Assembly (NCBI GenBank): GCA_028023455.1
Contig: JAQFVV010012405.1
Coordinates: forward strand, 186,001-250,000
Length of the DNA stretch: 64,000 bases
Direction: 5' to 3'
Origin: Epiperipatus broadwayi
Taxonomy: Eukaryota; Onychophora; Udeonychophora; Euonychophora; Peripatidae
The notes under the pieces are model-generated. The model had not been told where the DNA came from. It searched no databases and was given only the letters and a program-made list of their open reading frames with translations. Every line of letters starts with the position of its first letter. The first letter of the stretch is position 1. This document shows positions 1-12,872 of this stretch, piece after piece. The translations under genes and the position numbers were made by a program.

Positions 1-468
1 TCATGTTCCATAATCTAGAATTTTTTTAATGTTATCAAGTGGATTGGGTGTTGTCAAATTGAAAAAGTTGTAAGCAGTAGTTAGAGCTAATGTTATTTTC
101 TATTTTTTAGTGAGAAAGCTTATTTTTTCACATATTTTGCTTGAAAATTAAGAACTAATATTCTACACTTATCATTAATCTCAGACAGTGTTTCCTTTGA
201 CTCCCACATTTCACATTTACGTTGTTCTTCTTTTTTCAAAGATCTTTTACAATCTTTAATAATGTTTTTAACAGAACTTTTAGCTGGACAGTGATTTTAT
301 CTCAGTTAAAAATAGCCTTGGATATGTAAATTTGGCAACAGTTCAGAAACATTTTTTGAGCTAAACAATTTTTGAGGAACTTAATTCTTTCATTTAAAAT
401 GCAGGTTGATTTACAAATTCTACATACCATCTTAAGCTTTAGATGAATGTCCATAATGTTATAATGTA

Positions 469-1232
469 ACTTCAAGAATTGAGTGAGCTTCATCTTAGAG
501 TATGTAATACAAAATATACTTATGACTGTATTTAGAGAAAAGCTTTATATTATATAACTTTCAAGTTATGCTTAACATGCTTTTGACTACTTAACAGTAA
601 TAGTCATAATCATGACACTGACTGTGAGAAGAAATTGTTGTATCATAATAGAAAATTTGTGTATTTGAATGGTAAATAAATTATTTATACTGGTCATTTA
701 GCTATATTAACTGGCATGCTGTTTATTATGGGAATACCACACCAATTTATCCACCCACCTTTCACAAGACAGATATTTATATAATCAAGCCAAAGGACAT
801 AGTGATACAAAATCAATTTTCTATGAGCATGAACCTAACTTAGGCCACATCTTCAAAAAAACTACATCTGCCAACTTCATCTGCTCCAAATGCGATGATG
901 CCAAATGCAAAGTGAAAGAGGCCAGATAAATTGCAAGTGATAAACATACAATCAACAAAAAAAAATTCCTGCATTCCCACTTCAAAAAAATGGCCAGTAT
1001 AAATAATTTATCATTCAAATGTGCAAATTTTCTATTATGATTTATTCCCTAATCAATACCACAATTTCTTCTCATGGTCAGTGCCATGATTATGACTATT
1101 ACTGTTAAGTAGTCAAAAACATGCTAGGTATGCATTACTAATTATATAATATAAAGCTTTACTTTAAATACAGTTTTATATATATTTTGTATTACATATT
1201 TCAAGATAAAGGTCACTGAATTCTTGAAGTTA
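469..1232. repeat. Fold-back: 230-240 bp inverted arms around a PLE 3' fragment
   Basis: The sequence at 469-700 reappears as reverse complement at 990-1232. Both arms share a run around the outer AACTTCAAGAATT, the central CTACTTAACAGTAATAGTC and the inner TAAATTATTTATACTGG, with scattered substitutions and a short extra segment in the right arm. The spacer of about 290 bp holds the C-terminal end of a Penelope-like element. The structure resembles the inverted partial copies typical of PLE insertions. Target duplications were not identified. Confidence 0.8.
715..1018 (+). pseudogene. Penelope-like element C-terminal (GIY-YIG region) fragment
   Basis: Plus-strand frames give pieces resembling the region after a GIY-YIG nuclease in the other PLE copies here: YEHEPNLGHIFKK (compare HELTKGHTFSLS near 7,500), then CDDAKCKVKEAR (compare HDSKCK near 36,390) and KKKFLHSHFKKM (compare KKFLHPIIKK near 7,590). 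Frames are broken and no continuous ORF exists; a 65-codon minus-strand ORF here is only a shadow. PLEs encode a reverse transcriptase joined to a GIY-YIG endonuclease; this is only the extreme 3' coding end. It lies between inverted arms (469-700 and 990-1232). Confidence 0.65.
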
Positions 1233-2149
1233 TATAATTATATTTCTAAAGTAATTCTTTTTTGTTTAGAAAAATATATGCATTTTTATATCATTATAAC
1301 TTACGATGTAAATATATATTATTTAAATGAGATTCTCTTATTGAATTTTTAATAACTTCCTAAATTATATAATGCTAACAATATGATGAACATTGTTTCA
1401 CAAATTCTGATAAACTATATAAAACATTAAAAAGAAAACTCATCATCATATATATATCTAGAAAAAGAATATTAGGAGACTGAAAACATTCAGACCCTAT
1501 AATAATAGTATGAGGACAATGATATCATTCACGTGAATGGAAATTTTGTACTGCAATTTTTACTTTTTTAAAAAAATTGATCTAGGAAGATACTCATCTA
1601 TCTGTGAGTTAAATTGTTCAGGTCACTGAATTTATTTATCTGCTACAAGTCCACTAGCACAGACTACTCTTGCTTAGCTTTCTATTAAAATACCTAATGC
1701 ATCAGCTTCCCATTATTATATTTAAATTATTTGCAGCTATAGCAATATCATTACATGTAACTAATTTGATGTTACTAGTTATATCACAGTTTTTATTATG
1801 TTTAAATAAATGTTTTTAATGATTTTTGTTTGTATTTGATATTATTGCTATAAAATAAATGTTTTAGCTGGTATAAAAACATTGAATAAATTAAAGATTA
1901 GTATGAGAAAAATGTAGATGATGGTTAATATAATATATTCTTCAAAGAGATGAAAATCCAAGAATTTTAACCTTTGAATAATTTTATGATTATATTAGAT
2001 ATATTTATAAGGCTATGTGAATTTTATGTACTTTAAACCAATAGTGTAGGTCATTATATTCTAAGCTATTGTCATTTTAAAAATCCAATAATTCTCAATA
2101 GTATGTACTCTTTTCATACAATTATGTAATTCTAACAAATTTATAATAT
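1233..2149. other. Non-coding AT-rich stretch
   Basis: No ORF of note, no recognised repeat and no RNA gene seen. Many short A/T runs. Confidence 0.6.
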
Positions 2150-2745
2150 TCAAGTTAATCTGAAAAGGCAAACAAACAATAAGAAAGTCTTAAATGCACT
2201 GAATTTTGTCAGATCATTGCTGGAATCATAGTGCTGAATAAGAATGTGCAGTTAGAAATAAATGAAGCAATTAGACGTTCCATTTTTTCAGTAATGGGAT
2301 GCAGGAATGTTTTTTATTGATGAAATGTTGATCCTTGCAATAATCCAAGCCTGTTTATATTTTTGTTTCCCATCATCCCTCTTGTCACATATTGTCCTTA
2401 CTTTGGAGAGTGAAAAGGTGTGATTCATAGTAAGCTCATGACCAAAAAAGATCAACCTGTATTCACAATTTTGTTTAACTTTATTATATAAATTTGTGTG
2501 TTGGACAATTCTCATCGATCTGTTGGCATGAGATTCACTGCAATCCACAGAGACTACAGGATAATGCAGAGCATGAAATTTTGTATATGACTTGAGGAGT
2601 TTTATTTCATTTTTTTTATGAATCCAATTATGATTCACTTTATCTGTATTATATGTATAAAGTAATTTAGCCGTTATTCTATAACTTTTCTTTTGCCACC
2701 AAATTTTCATATTTTGCTTCAATATCGGTGATTTCACCAATAAAT
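2150..2745 (-). pseudogene. Penelope-like element GIY-YIG endonuclease fragment plus 3' tail
   Basis: A 150-codon minus-strand ORF (2288-2740) contains SESHANRSMRIVQHTNLYNK followed by FFGHELTMNHTFSLSKV. This matches the layout of PLE GIY-YIG nucleases, in which a GE(S/T)-x-R motif is followed by a conserved H and then an HELTxGHxF block. The initial Y-G of the second motif is degraded (VDCSES). Downstream (2150-2290) is the same 3' tail, reverse-complemented, that follows the plus-strand copy at 7600-7800, sharing blocks such as AAGAAAGTCTTAAATGCACTG. The first about 45 codons contain a segment (NHNWIHKKNEIK) that recurs in the divergent neighbour at 2795, so RT-encoding sequence seems deleted between N-terminal and GIY-YIG parts. 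It is open for 150 codons but lacks RT, so it is a fragment rather than a gene. Confidence 0.7.
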
Positions 2746-2764
2746 CTTGAACTAAGTTTTAATA

Positions 2765-3735
2765 TGTTATTGATTTATTCCAGGATCATAAAATAGATAA
2801 AGGGAATAATGATTGGATTCATAAAATAAATGAAATAAAGCAATTCTTGAAAAAATAACATCATATGTTAAAGAAGATAAAGGCAATAGGCCAGTTTTCA
2901 CTTTGACGATTATGTTCCAAAAATGAACTCACAAATCACAAAATTACAATTTAAAAATATTGATACATACAATATGAAATATTTTAAAGACAAATTTGTA
3001 TATATCTACAATTCTAAGATTATATAATAAAGCATACACGTGGGTTTATTATCTACCAATGTACCCCTCAGATGCTACACTATCATGTATGTTCACTAAT
3101 ATCAAGTTGCATAAAAAAGTCCAACCTTATAGATTCATGATAGATTTTAGTGGTGCATATTACCTTAAGGCTAAAATAGCCAATTGATTGATGGAAGACA
3201 TTGATTTGACACATACTCTATTAAGTCATCTTTCAAGCATGTGGAGAGAATTTAAAAAAAAATAAAATTAATAAAAGACAATCTTGCCTCATTAGACATA
3301 AAGGAACTATATGGTTTGGTGCTTCAAGACCTTTCAGCATCATTCAAGATGTTTTGCAGCAAAGTAACTAGACAATATTAAAAAAGATCATAATCTAAGT
3401 TCTAAAATGTATTAACAATGAAATTGTAGCAAATGCCAACAGAAAATTTTATAAGATGATGAGTGGGTGGCCTATGGTGCTACCATTAAGTGGAATTTTG
3501 TTTGTGGCATTGTGCTTTTAAAATTCAAAAACATCACCAAAATATTTGGTCCCTGCATGAGATAAGTGATATATTCATATGTCCTTTGAAGGATAAGTTT
3601 AATAATATACATTTAGAACTTACTAAAGCATCATCTCTAGAATGGACCATTGAAAATGAAGATAAAAATCACCGGATAAATTTTTTGTATATATATATAT
3701 TGAAGCTGGAAATCTGCCCTGCAGATTTGCACTTC
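2765..3735 (+). pseudogene. Penelope-like element reverse transcriptase fragment
   Basis: Plus-strand frames align with the larger PLE at 36.7-38.3 kb: MFTNIKLHKKVQPYRFMIDF here against MFTNIKLYKSNSLLMVILDF there, both followed by a short GAYY/SVHY block. A SLDIKELYGLV-like segment (RT motif A; near 3,290) follows, then a WPMGATIKWNFVCG-like segment (near 3,470) equivalent to the GLPLCG motif-B region. Stops and frame changes break it. The pairing of this plus-strand piece with the minus-strand GIY-YIG piece at 2150-2745 forms a head-to-head arrangement sharing a roughly 50-bp inverted repeat (about 2595-2645 and 2795-2855). Confidence 0.65.
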
Positions 3736-4022
3736 ACCTAGTGCCCATTATATAGTCACTAGAATGGGTTTGAATCTGAATTATATATATTGAATAGGCA
3801 ATAATATATATATATAGTGAGATGTATGGATACACAAACATTAGTTTATTTGCCCTATGTGCGTATGAAAAGTAACATTTGAAAGTTATAGAATTTTATA
3901 ATTTTATTTCAATAGCTTTCTAATCAATTTATATTATATATAAAACAATTTATATTATATATATTTTGTAAATCTGCATGTAGTAATTTATATAAAAATA
4001 GAATGGTCAATTAAGAGATTAA

Positions 4023-4160
4023 ACCGTGGTATGTTTGAAAGTTTGTTGCTTCTAATTAATGTAGAAATACAATTGCCATTTGAGAGACAAACTGCAGTAG
4101 TTTTGAAAGTTTATTGCTTCTAATTTATGTAGAAATACAAATGTCATTTAGAAGACAAAC
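4023..4160. repeat. Diverged tandem duplication, about 69-bp period, two units
   Basis: TTGAAAGTTTGTTGCTTCTA at 4034 recurs as TTGAAAGTTTATTGCTTCTA at 4103, and the rest of each unit (ending in GACAAAC) also matches with a few substitutions. Confidence 0.85.
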
Positions 4161-4750
4161 CACTCTTGCAATTTGTGAGTTTAAGTAATATTTAATGGTT
4201 AAGCAATGCAATTAGTTTTATTTTAAAAATTCGCAGAACTTTGTATTATTCTTAAAATACACACAAAGTCATAGATGTCAGAGGTTCTTAATTATTTTAC
4301 CTGGTCATTTTATTGCTCTGATCTTTTTCATTCCTACAGTGGCTGATTCTTTAATGTGTACTTGTATAAATAGCTAATATTTTATATTTTTTGGTCTGCT
4401 TTTTGTTTCGTGCTTCAGTCAGAGATATACTTCATGCAAGTTTACATTGTGTAGAAAAATCATGCAGGGGTTGAAAGAAATTGTCTGCCTCCTGCGTCTG
4501 GGAGGCTTATCTAGCTCACTGTGCCCAGTTAGAAACATCTAAACCTAATATGTGAACTGTCCAGAAAATGTGTGCTTAAAAGACTCTTCAATCTCTACAA
4601 ATGCCTGTTTCAAACCCAAGCTAGCCCATGATCATGATCCACCGATTATCTACATCGTTGCATCCTCAAGTCCAAGGTAATATCTATCTTGCCGCCAGCT
4701 ATGAACTCTGAATTAATAATTATCCTAATTCTAAACTACATTGTGCATCA
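4161..4750. other. Unassigned stretch with a GC-richer block
   Basis: Bases 4440-4700 are visibly richer in G/C than their surroundings (CCTCCTGCGTCTGGGAGG near 4490) but carry no long ORF and no motif I recognise. It could be part of an LTR or another repeat; I cannot assign it. Confidence 0.4.
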
Positions 4751-4934
4751 TTCCTTCCTTACTTAATGTTAAAGTTATCATATAAATACTAATAATGTCT
4801 GCAATTTATTATAATATTTTGTTTTGACTATATTGTATGCCTTTCCTTCCTTCTTAATTTTGAAGCTGTCACGTAAATGTAAATTCTAATAATGTCTGTG
4901 CGATTTATTATAACGCTATATCAATTTTCTGTTT
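4751..4934. repeat. Diverged tandem duplication, about 92-bp period
   Basis: TTCCTTCCTT...CTAATAATGTCTG...TTTATTATAA appears at 4751 onward and again at 4843 onward with substitutions and small indels. Confidence 0.7.
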
Positions 4935-6061
4935 GGTGCAGCAATTTAGAATTAATTGACTGTTTTTATTTTATTATTCTAATTCATTTTGATATGCCAA
5001 GAAAGTATACAATCTAGCGAGTGAACTTACCCCCCCCCCCTACAATAGTTTTCTCCTATTAAACTAAGGAGACTTAAACTTCCTTAAAATTTGTTGTTAT
5101 AAACTCGCTTGGTTTTATACAAATTATTTTCAATAATGTTATTCTTTAAATGACCAGAAAGTCTTGATATTAACATTGAATTATTACACCTAACTATAAA
5201 AATTTAATCCTCATCTCATTATTAAAAGTTATCATTTTAACTAAGTACATCTCACCAGCAGTGAATTTAATATGTAATTTCTAATTTTATTTTAATAATT
5301 GTAACGTGAAAGGCTGTTATTTTATAAGTAATCACAGTTATCTGTGCCATGACTGCTGGTAGAAATGTGGAGATATTTCTGAGGGGTGGGAGAGAGCAAG
5401 TTATCCCTTTTAAGTTTTGACTCTGATCTTCTTTATGTGTGTTTATTGATCATTAGTTAACTGCCCAGGATGATTTGTGTTTAAGCATTCCATTGCACAG
5501 GAGAGCATCTTATAAGAGTCAGGTGATTATTAATTTATCATGGTCGTTAGTGACACAAACTATTTATATGTTTTGGGCGTTATAAGTGTATCATTGCAAT
5601 CGTTATTTATAATTTTCCTGCTTTGTCATTATTTTGGGATCTTCGGAATGACCAATCCCACTATTCATCATCCCTCTAAAAGTAGATGTATTTTCCTACT
5701 CGGGATCTTCTCCAGGCACCCCAATGAATCAGTATATGGGAACATACGGATGAACCATCCCAACACCCACTTGTGCCATTACTCTTCTGAGATATGACCT
5801 TGGCCATCATGCAGGCATACTCCTTTTCGTACCAATATGACAAAGCCACTCAATAGTGTCTTAAATGATCGCTAAAGTTTTCTATTCACCTGCAATGCTC
5901 TTTATTAGTCATAATTGCATGTCACTCACCATCCATTTGTCTTAATTGCTAAGTCAGATTATGCATTACAGCTTCTTTTAAGCTGAATAGTTTTGTTCCC
6001 ACGCATCTGAGTGATCTCCCAAGTATCACACATGTTTCAAATCACACAACCCAAATTCTTA

Positions 6062-6062
<1 letters not shown>
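4935..6062. other. No gene recognised; short C homopolymer
   Basis: Contains a run of C near 5031-5040 and an 85-codon ORF at 5540-5797 whose translation shows no recognisable domain. Nothing else to report. Confidence 0.5.

Positions 6063-6065
<3 letters not shown>

Positions 6066-6099
<34 letters not shown>
6066..6099. repeat. (AT)n microsatellite
   Basis: Uninterrupted alternating A/T of roughly 34 bases. Confidence 0.95.
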
Positions 6100-7079
6100 G
6101 ACCAATACAGCTTATTAATGTGAATATATAATATATTAGATGAGGATTAAGTTCCAAGGTATTATTGGTTCCAAATGAGTTTATTTGATTCTTGGCATCT
6201 TAACCACACCACAATATCTGAGCAGCCGCACAAGTGATCCTTGTTCTAGATATGTAATAATTGCACCAACTAACTGTATGTAGTAACACTTTATGTATTT
6301 ATATAAATTGTATGATTTATTGACTCATCTCTAAAGTGCGTGATTGCAAATCAAAGTTATAACTACCATTGCCCAGACATTCTATACAGCTATTGTTGTT
6401 ATTACCATATTTAATTGTTCAATAAATTTATATTATATTATTTTCTATATTCTCACATTTGTTATTTATTGCCTGAATCTCTCGTATGACTGTTTAGGTT
6501 AAGTTAAATTATTTCAAATTCAATTAAAGATTTTATTGGTATTATTAATTAATTCCTTTTTATTTCAAGTTGCCTTGAACAATATTAAGTATCTGATTAT
6601 TAGTCTATTAAAGAATCGCCTACCCCGCACTTTAAGTAATATATTTTTGTGATAATCATTGGCTAATTGTTTAAATATTATCGATTTTCAAGTCTCTTTG
6701 CTCACCCTGTTCTCATTGCTGGGACTGGAGGAAATGAAAGCTTGCTAGTATCCTCAAAAGCATTGTCCATATAGTCAGAGACCCTGGAGCACAGACAAAT
6801 AGGTTAGCGTTTAGTACTGTTCCAGACCTGTGTATCGACCTGTGTATCTCGCACATTGCTAGATTGCTATAGTTTGCTTGGATTCTAGGTCTTGTTGAAT
6901 GAACACATGATTTTGACTGGTACAATATATATCCAAAGAAACAAAACAGAGCTGGACTTTGAAATGGATGTAAAACTGATCCAAATACGAGGAACATTTC
7001 ATTTCAGGATCAGAAGTCCCATTTGAATACAAGTTGCATACCTTAATGGTTTCTTCTATAGGACAAAAATGTATGCAAG
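6100..7079. other. No gene recognised; GC-richer block at 6700-6960
   Basis: The 6700-6960 block is less AT-rich than its surroundings and carries a 94-codon minus-strand ORF (6713-6997) with no recognisable motif. It directly precedes the PLE fragment at 7080, so it may be element-derived; this is inference. Confidence 0.4.
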
Positions 7080-7800
7080 TATGATACTGACAGAAAGAAC
7101 AACATTGAGTTTTACATTAAGGGTTTAACATATCTTGGATACAACCATAACACACATAAAAGCAGTTGGAAAATTTTATGCCAATATAAACAAAGTTATA
7201 AACAATAATAACATGGCCAAAGCATGGATAAGCTTGTTTTTGCAAAACAACTTTGAAGTATTTGTAAGAACCTAGCTTAAGATTGACCTTCCCTCATTTA
7301 ACAACTTATTAAACAATGTAAAAAACAGGGTGCCTGTCACACATGCTCCTCAAGTTGTATACAAAATTTTATGCCCCTAGTTTTGTGTATTACAATGAAT
7401 CCCACACCAACAGATCAATGAGAATCGCCCAGCATGTACTTATGCAATAAAGCTAAATAAAATCATGAATACAGGTCAATCTTTTTCACTCATGAGCTTA
7501 CTAAGGGACACACCTTTTCACTCTCCAATGTAAAAAAAATTAGTAAACTTGTGCTATTGCAAAGAATTCACATTCTGTCAATAAAAAAATTCCTGCATCC
7601 CATTATCAAAAAAGAAACCATCTAATTGCTTCATTTACATACCAAGCTTAATTTATGTATTGGACTACACTAATATAAAAACATATTTCTAACTGCACAT
7701 TCTTGTTCAGAACTATGATTCTGGCAGTGATCTCCCAAAATCTGGCTCAGTGCATTTAAGACTTTCTTACTGTTTATTTACCTTTTCAGATTAACTTGAA
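7080..7800 (+). pseudogene. Penelope-like element C-terminal region with GIY-YIG endonuclease
   Basis: Three plus-strand frames together give a PLE C-terminus. A segment IKGLTYLGYN lies near 7120. NMAKAWISLFLQNNFEVFV (near 7200) matches the linker region of the copy at 19,242. NRVPVTHAPQVVYKILCP (near 7330) matches the usual entry to the GIY-YIG domain (a VVYKIPC-like block). Frames then give SHTNRSMRIAQH and HELTKGHTFSLS. Several stops and frameshifts are present, so it is dead. The 3' tail (7600-7800) is shared with the minus-strand copy at 2150-2290, showing that both copies retain the same 3' end. Confidence 0.75.
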
Positions 7801-8205
7801 CATTACAAGTTGGCACTTAACTTATCAAGTTATTTTATATTCTCCCCAAAAATTCACAGCTAATAACTATTACACACTTCAAAGATGATTGTGATAATTC
7901 TATTGAAGTAGATTATTGGGAAGAAATGGATTAGTAAATTTAGGAAGAATTCCCAAATGTTTTACCTAATGAATTTCATTCAAACTTCTCTTGAATTATT
8001 TTATACATTGTTTCTCTCTGTAATCATAATCTGATCAAGGCATTTATATCTGTTATTTTTTTGTTGATATCTTTATCTGTTATTTTTTTCTAATCCATTA
8101 CTATCATTATTTATTTGTATTCAGTTGTTTTTTTTTTTGCATAAGTAATTAAATATTAGTTGTTGTTTTTTACATTTTGTATATTTATATCCTGTACACA
8201 AAAGT

Positions 8206-8269
<64 letters not shown>

Positions 8270-11200
8270 TGTAATGGTGGAAAAGTGAGAGCAATGAGAG
8301 AGGCTCTGTTATGTGTCCAAACTTTGGAAACCAAACCCATTTCAGAAGTAAAATAAACAAATATAAAGAAACTGTTTATATGTCCTAGCTCTGAATGATA
8401 AAATTGTAATGGTATAAAATGAGAACATACAAATTTCTTTTGATAATTCTCCAAGTCTTTGAGCAGGCTAAATTTGTAACATTATAAAATAAATAAATAT
8501 TTAATTAATTTTTATTATAATGAAATAACAACATGATGAATACTATATTTTTTATGGAATAAATTGATCATATGAATGGTTTGACTTTTATATGCCCTAT
8601 GAATTGTATAAAATTAAAATCTGTAATAATATTAATTGTGCAATACCAAATCTGTATTAATTAATAAACCAAAAATAAAAGCTAATCTGTAATGGATTAA
8701 AATGAGCAAAAGTTAAGCAAAATCTATTAGTAAAATAATCCAAAATCTATATTGGAATTTTATTAACAATATTTATGTACTAGATACATATTAACCCAAT
8801 TGGACAGCAATATTATCTGCACAATATAAAATAATGTATTTGAAAATTATAACAGATATATGAATTAATGCTTTATAATGATATTCATTCATAAATAACT
8901 CTTTATTACTATGTTGTAAGTTTATACTATATTCAAGAATGAATAAAATTATTAAGCTTAATGATTGTATAAGCTTAATGATTGTATACAATTTATTATA
9001 ATAATTTATTAACTAGTTCTTACAACAATGGATATTCATAAAATGTTAGACTTACTTTTAATCACAATTAAACTTCAGTACAATGATAAAATTTATATAT
9101 TAAATTTTATGTTTCTGTTGCAATGAGATTCTAAATCATGATTTGTATATCGTATATCTATTAATTTAAATATTAATAATTACTCTTAACTCAGATTTAA
9201 TAAATAATAATTTATTCACAAAATTAATAATATGACAATTAATAAATACACTGTAATAATTCAAATTAATGTATCATAGAATATTATATTTGTTTAAATT
9301 ATAAGATGATGCAAAGCATTAGACATTGTTTTTCAAACCACAAGAAAATATTCATTTATTTATTGCTTCCAATAGACAATATGTATATGTAAATCATACA
9401 AAAGAAAATATTACGTTGCTACAGTTTGCTTACTGAGCATTTATCAGCAAACAAAATAAATATTAAATAAAATCTATTACGATGATTTAAATGTAATGCT
9501 GAAATTATATATTAAAATTTTCTTTAATTAATTTATATATTTATGTGTTCACTCTCCCACCTATATACATGAAATAATCTTTTAAAACAACCACAATAAT
9601 AGTAAAAATAAGAATTGTAAATAAATAAACCATGAAACCTGTTTTATCTAATGGTAAGATACTATTCAATGTCTATACACAAGAGTTCCACTGACTTTTA
9701 ATTACTTCTCATGGAGAAAATTCACAAAAAAAATCAATGAAATACAATATTTTAAACAATAACAATTCCAAAGGCTCTTCACTTTTAAAATATTAAGTTT
9801 TATTCAACAAACTGATTATTAATAATTCCTGGAAAAATTTCACACTGTAATTGATGATATTAATTAATTAAGTATTATCCCATTTAAAATGGTAATTATT
9901 CCACTTGAAGTTATTATTTTATCAAGTTATTGGCATTATATATATATTTGTTTGTTTTTAAATAAGCATTTTAATATTTTTTCCTAGAATACTCTTAAAT
10001 ATATTCCATTTTATTTATTTTCTTATCTAGATTTCCATTCTACTATAGTTCACTTTAGACATTTTAAAATAAATGTATTACAGTTATTTAAAAAAATAAT
10101 GCTTTATGCTTTATATTAACTAAACTGATAGAGATACATTATATATATAAAGAGAGATAAATAAGTGTCTCAACTTATACTCATGTCCTTATATATCCTT
10201 TGTTTGTTTATGTATTAATGAGGTCATTAACCATATGCAACTCAAACTTTACCTCTTTTACTTAAGAGATAAATATTGCACTTTAATTAGAGTTGTTCAT
10301 TTGAATAAAATAAGCATCTCAAATAAAATGTCTTTTTTTAAATTTTAAAATAAAATGATGACAATAACTTTTAATTTCTTCTTTAAAAATAAAAATACAT
10401 TTTAATGTTTCAAAAATAATTATTTTAATAATATATTTTTAAAACAAATATTACCGTTAAAACATTCGAAAGGTAAAATTTATATGATAATTTCCTATTT
10501 ACACAAAGTACTACACACATGTAGGAATGTAATTTATTTATCTAAACTTATTGTTTTTAAAATGTGCACATAGTCAAAACATTATTATAACTTTTATTAA
10601 AATACGTCTAGATTTATGTATATAACAAAATATTGAGTTTACCATGTATTATTTTTAAAAGATATAAAGAAAAACAGACTACGAATTATTTTGTATTTTG
10701 GATGTATCTATAATAATTGTTAAATTAAAATAAAACATTACTTCATGACAATAATTGATTTTTTTATATATGATAATTCCTATTTTAAGTCTTAAGTCAG
10801 AACAGTACAATATATTTATAAATCAAATGTTATAAATAAATATTCACCATATGCATTGTACCAAGGGTTATGTAAACATAATGTGGATATATCTGATTTC
10901 ACTTTATAGTAAGGCAACATCTAATATCTAAGTTGGAATTTGTCACTTGTAAATTTTTTTATTTATATATACTATAATGTGTTTATTTATATATAATCAC
11001 AAGCACTTCAATTAAATTCTGTTTTATGTCTACAATATTTCATTGAAGCATTATTAAATGGTTCTTGTCTATGTTTTAATACATTTCAATCCTACTGATT
11101 TCTCATATTTATTAGTTTGTTTTCTGTCTTATGAAAATTAATGTATCTTTATTAAAAAGACTAATTCTGATTAGCTCATAAACTTTTTATGAATAGGGAT

Positions 11201-11458
11201 AATAATTAACAATGGCTTGATATTTATATGAATTTTATACACTATAATTACAAATCTCAGGCTGCCATTACAAATATATTCATGATTATATTTTAATATC
11301 ATCACAAATAATATGTCATCATCATTTTATTATTAGCAACTATTTATAAATCCATATCAAATTGAGAAATATTAATTTTTTTTATTTTAATAAAATATTC
11401 AATTTTAGTGCTAGAAAGTAATTAAATGAATTGAGTTAGTTATAATTGTAATTATATA
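7801..11458. other. Long AT-rich non-coding stretch
   Basis: No coding signal and no recognised element apart from the (AT)n microsatellite at 8211-8264 and an 18-bp tandem duplication near 8955-8990 (AAGCTTAATGATTGTATA repeated). Confidence 0.6.
8211..8264. repeat. (AT)n microsatellite
   Basis: More than 50 bases of alternating T/A. It creates a false YIYIYI tail in a minus-strand ORF at 8212-8454. Confidence 0.95.
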
Positions 11459-11765
11459 TTGGACTATTTCCAACATCTAATGTTAATGGTTAATTGTATT
11501 TAGAAAAATTCATACTTTCGTTAACCTTTTCAAATTTTTTCAGTTATTAGTAATATCTTGCTATTATTATAAATGTTTCAAGTAATATTAAGCTCTCTTT
11601 TTTGGATGTTGCTGGACTGATGACCTGTGACAACATTAACAAGTGAATTGAATCTGGGATACTTGCATTTATTAATATTGAATGTAAGACAATGTTCTAA
11701 TTAACTAAGTTATTCTATCAAAGGCAACTGTCAGTACAACACACTATTCTTCTAACAAAATCATG
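11459..11765. repeat. Fold-back SINE-like element, partial copy
   Basis: Begins TTGGACTATTTCCAACATCT, the same terminus as the copies at 33,221 and 44,711. Later it contains TTATTCTATCAAAGGCAAC, matching TTATTCTGTCAGAGGCAAC in the copy at 33,221. The right arm found in that copy is not evident here. Confidence 0.65.
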
Positions 11766-12717
11766 ATATCGCTATGGGTTCACCAATGTCACCTCTAATT
11801 AGGAATATTGGCATGGAATAACTTGACATCACAATCACAAACACTATTGCACATCCATCTAAAAATGGCTTTGCAATTTTGATGATATATTTGTTATATG
11901 GCTGTGAAGTACCATTGCAAATAACCTGGACAATCACCAATAACTTTGCCATTTTAATTGCACAATAGAATGAGAACAAAAATAAGTATTTTTAGGTGTT
12001 CTTGTGACAAAACTTTTTCATGGTTAAATCAAAACTACAGTTTACCAAAACTCATACTCACAGGAAAATGCCATACACATCCAATCATGACAGAAACAAA
12101 ACATGGAATTATACTATCAATATTGAACAGAACAAATGAAGTTTATTTGAAAAAGATTTTCATAGAACAAACTCTCATGAAAAATAGTTATTTATCAGCT
12201 GGCATTAAGAAAAGCTTAAATAAATAAGGAAAAGAAATGTAAAAAATATATAGTTACTGTAGTGTATTCTTACATTCCAGGAATAGCAAACAAACTATGG
12301 ATAATCTATAAACAATCTAACTTCTAAACAATTTTTCCACAGTCATAGCATTCTATTAGGCATCAATCTAATCTTGAAGTAGTGAAAATTAAAACGGCTT
12401 ACATATTGCCATGTTAGTGTGATGAAACTAGTTACCCTATTGAATAGTGATTAAAAGAACATAAACTGATGATTAGAAATGAAAAAATAAATATATCTAA
12501 AGTAGCAGACATTTATGTACCAATGAATATATGTTCAATTGGGAAAAAATAAAAGCATTGGACAGGGAGAAAAGAACACAAATAAGAAATTTAAACAAGA
12601 TATTAACATGTTAATTGTAAACAACCTCTTAAATTAATGTATTGTGATATTTCATAATGTTTGGAAACCATTTATTAATCTAACTCTTAAGAAAAAGAGA
12701 AGTCATGAGAACTTTTC
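11766..12717. other. No gene recognised
   Basis: Short ORFs of 72 and 89 codons on opposite strands (11761-11979 and 11958-12227) lack recognisable motifs. By position and composition they could be worn PLE sequence, but I could not establish this. Confidence 0.4.
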
Positions 12718-12872
12718 TAATTGGTTACAACATTGCTTTAAGTTTAATATCTACGAATCTAAAGATTCCAGGTTTGATTCCATTGCTAGTATTGTCACTG
12801 GTTAGATATTATATACAAATCATATGATTATTAACTTTTGAATGTATTTGAAAAGTTTAAATAATGTTTGAC
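12718..12872 (+). repeat. tRNA-derived SINE-like copy
   Basis: Contains a B-box-like GGTTTGATTCC (12771-12781), followed by the family signature GTATTGTCACTGG and the 3' block ATTATTAACTTTTGAATGT then ATTTGAAAAGTTTAAA. The same 3' block ends the copy at 31,395. A worn tRNA-like head (TTGGTTACAACATTGCTTTA) precedes it. Confidence 0.65.

Noticed and set aside
5540-5797. 85-codon ORF as a host membrane protein exon
   Set aside because: Hydrophobic start but no conserved motif, no splice context that stands out, and chance ORFs of this size are expected.
8212-8454. 80-codon minus-strand ORF
   Set aside because: Its C-terminus is a translated (AT)n microsatellite and the rest has no motif.
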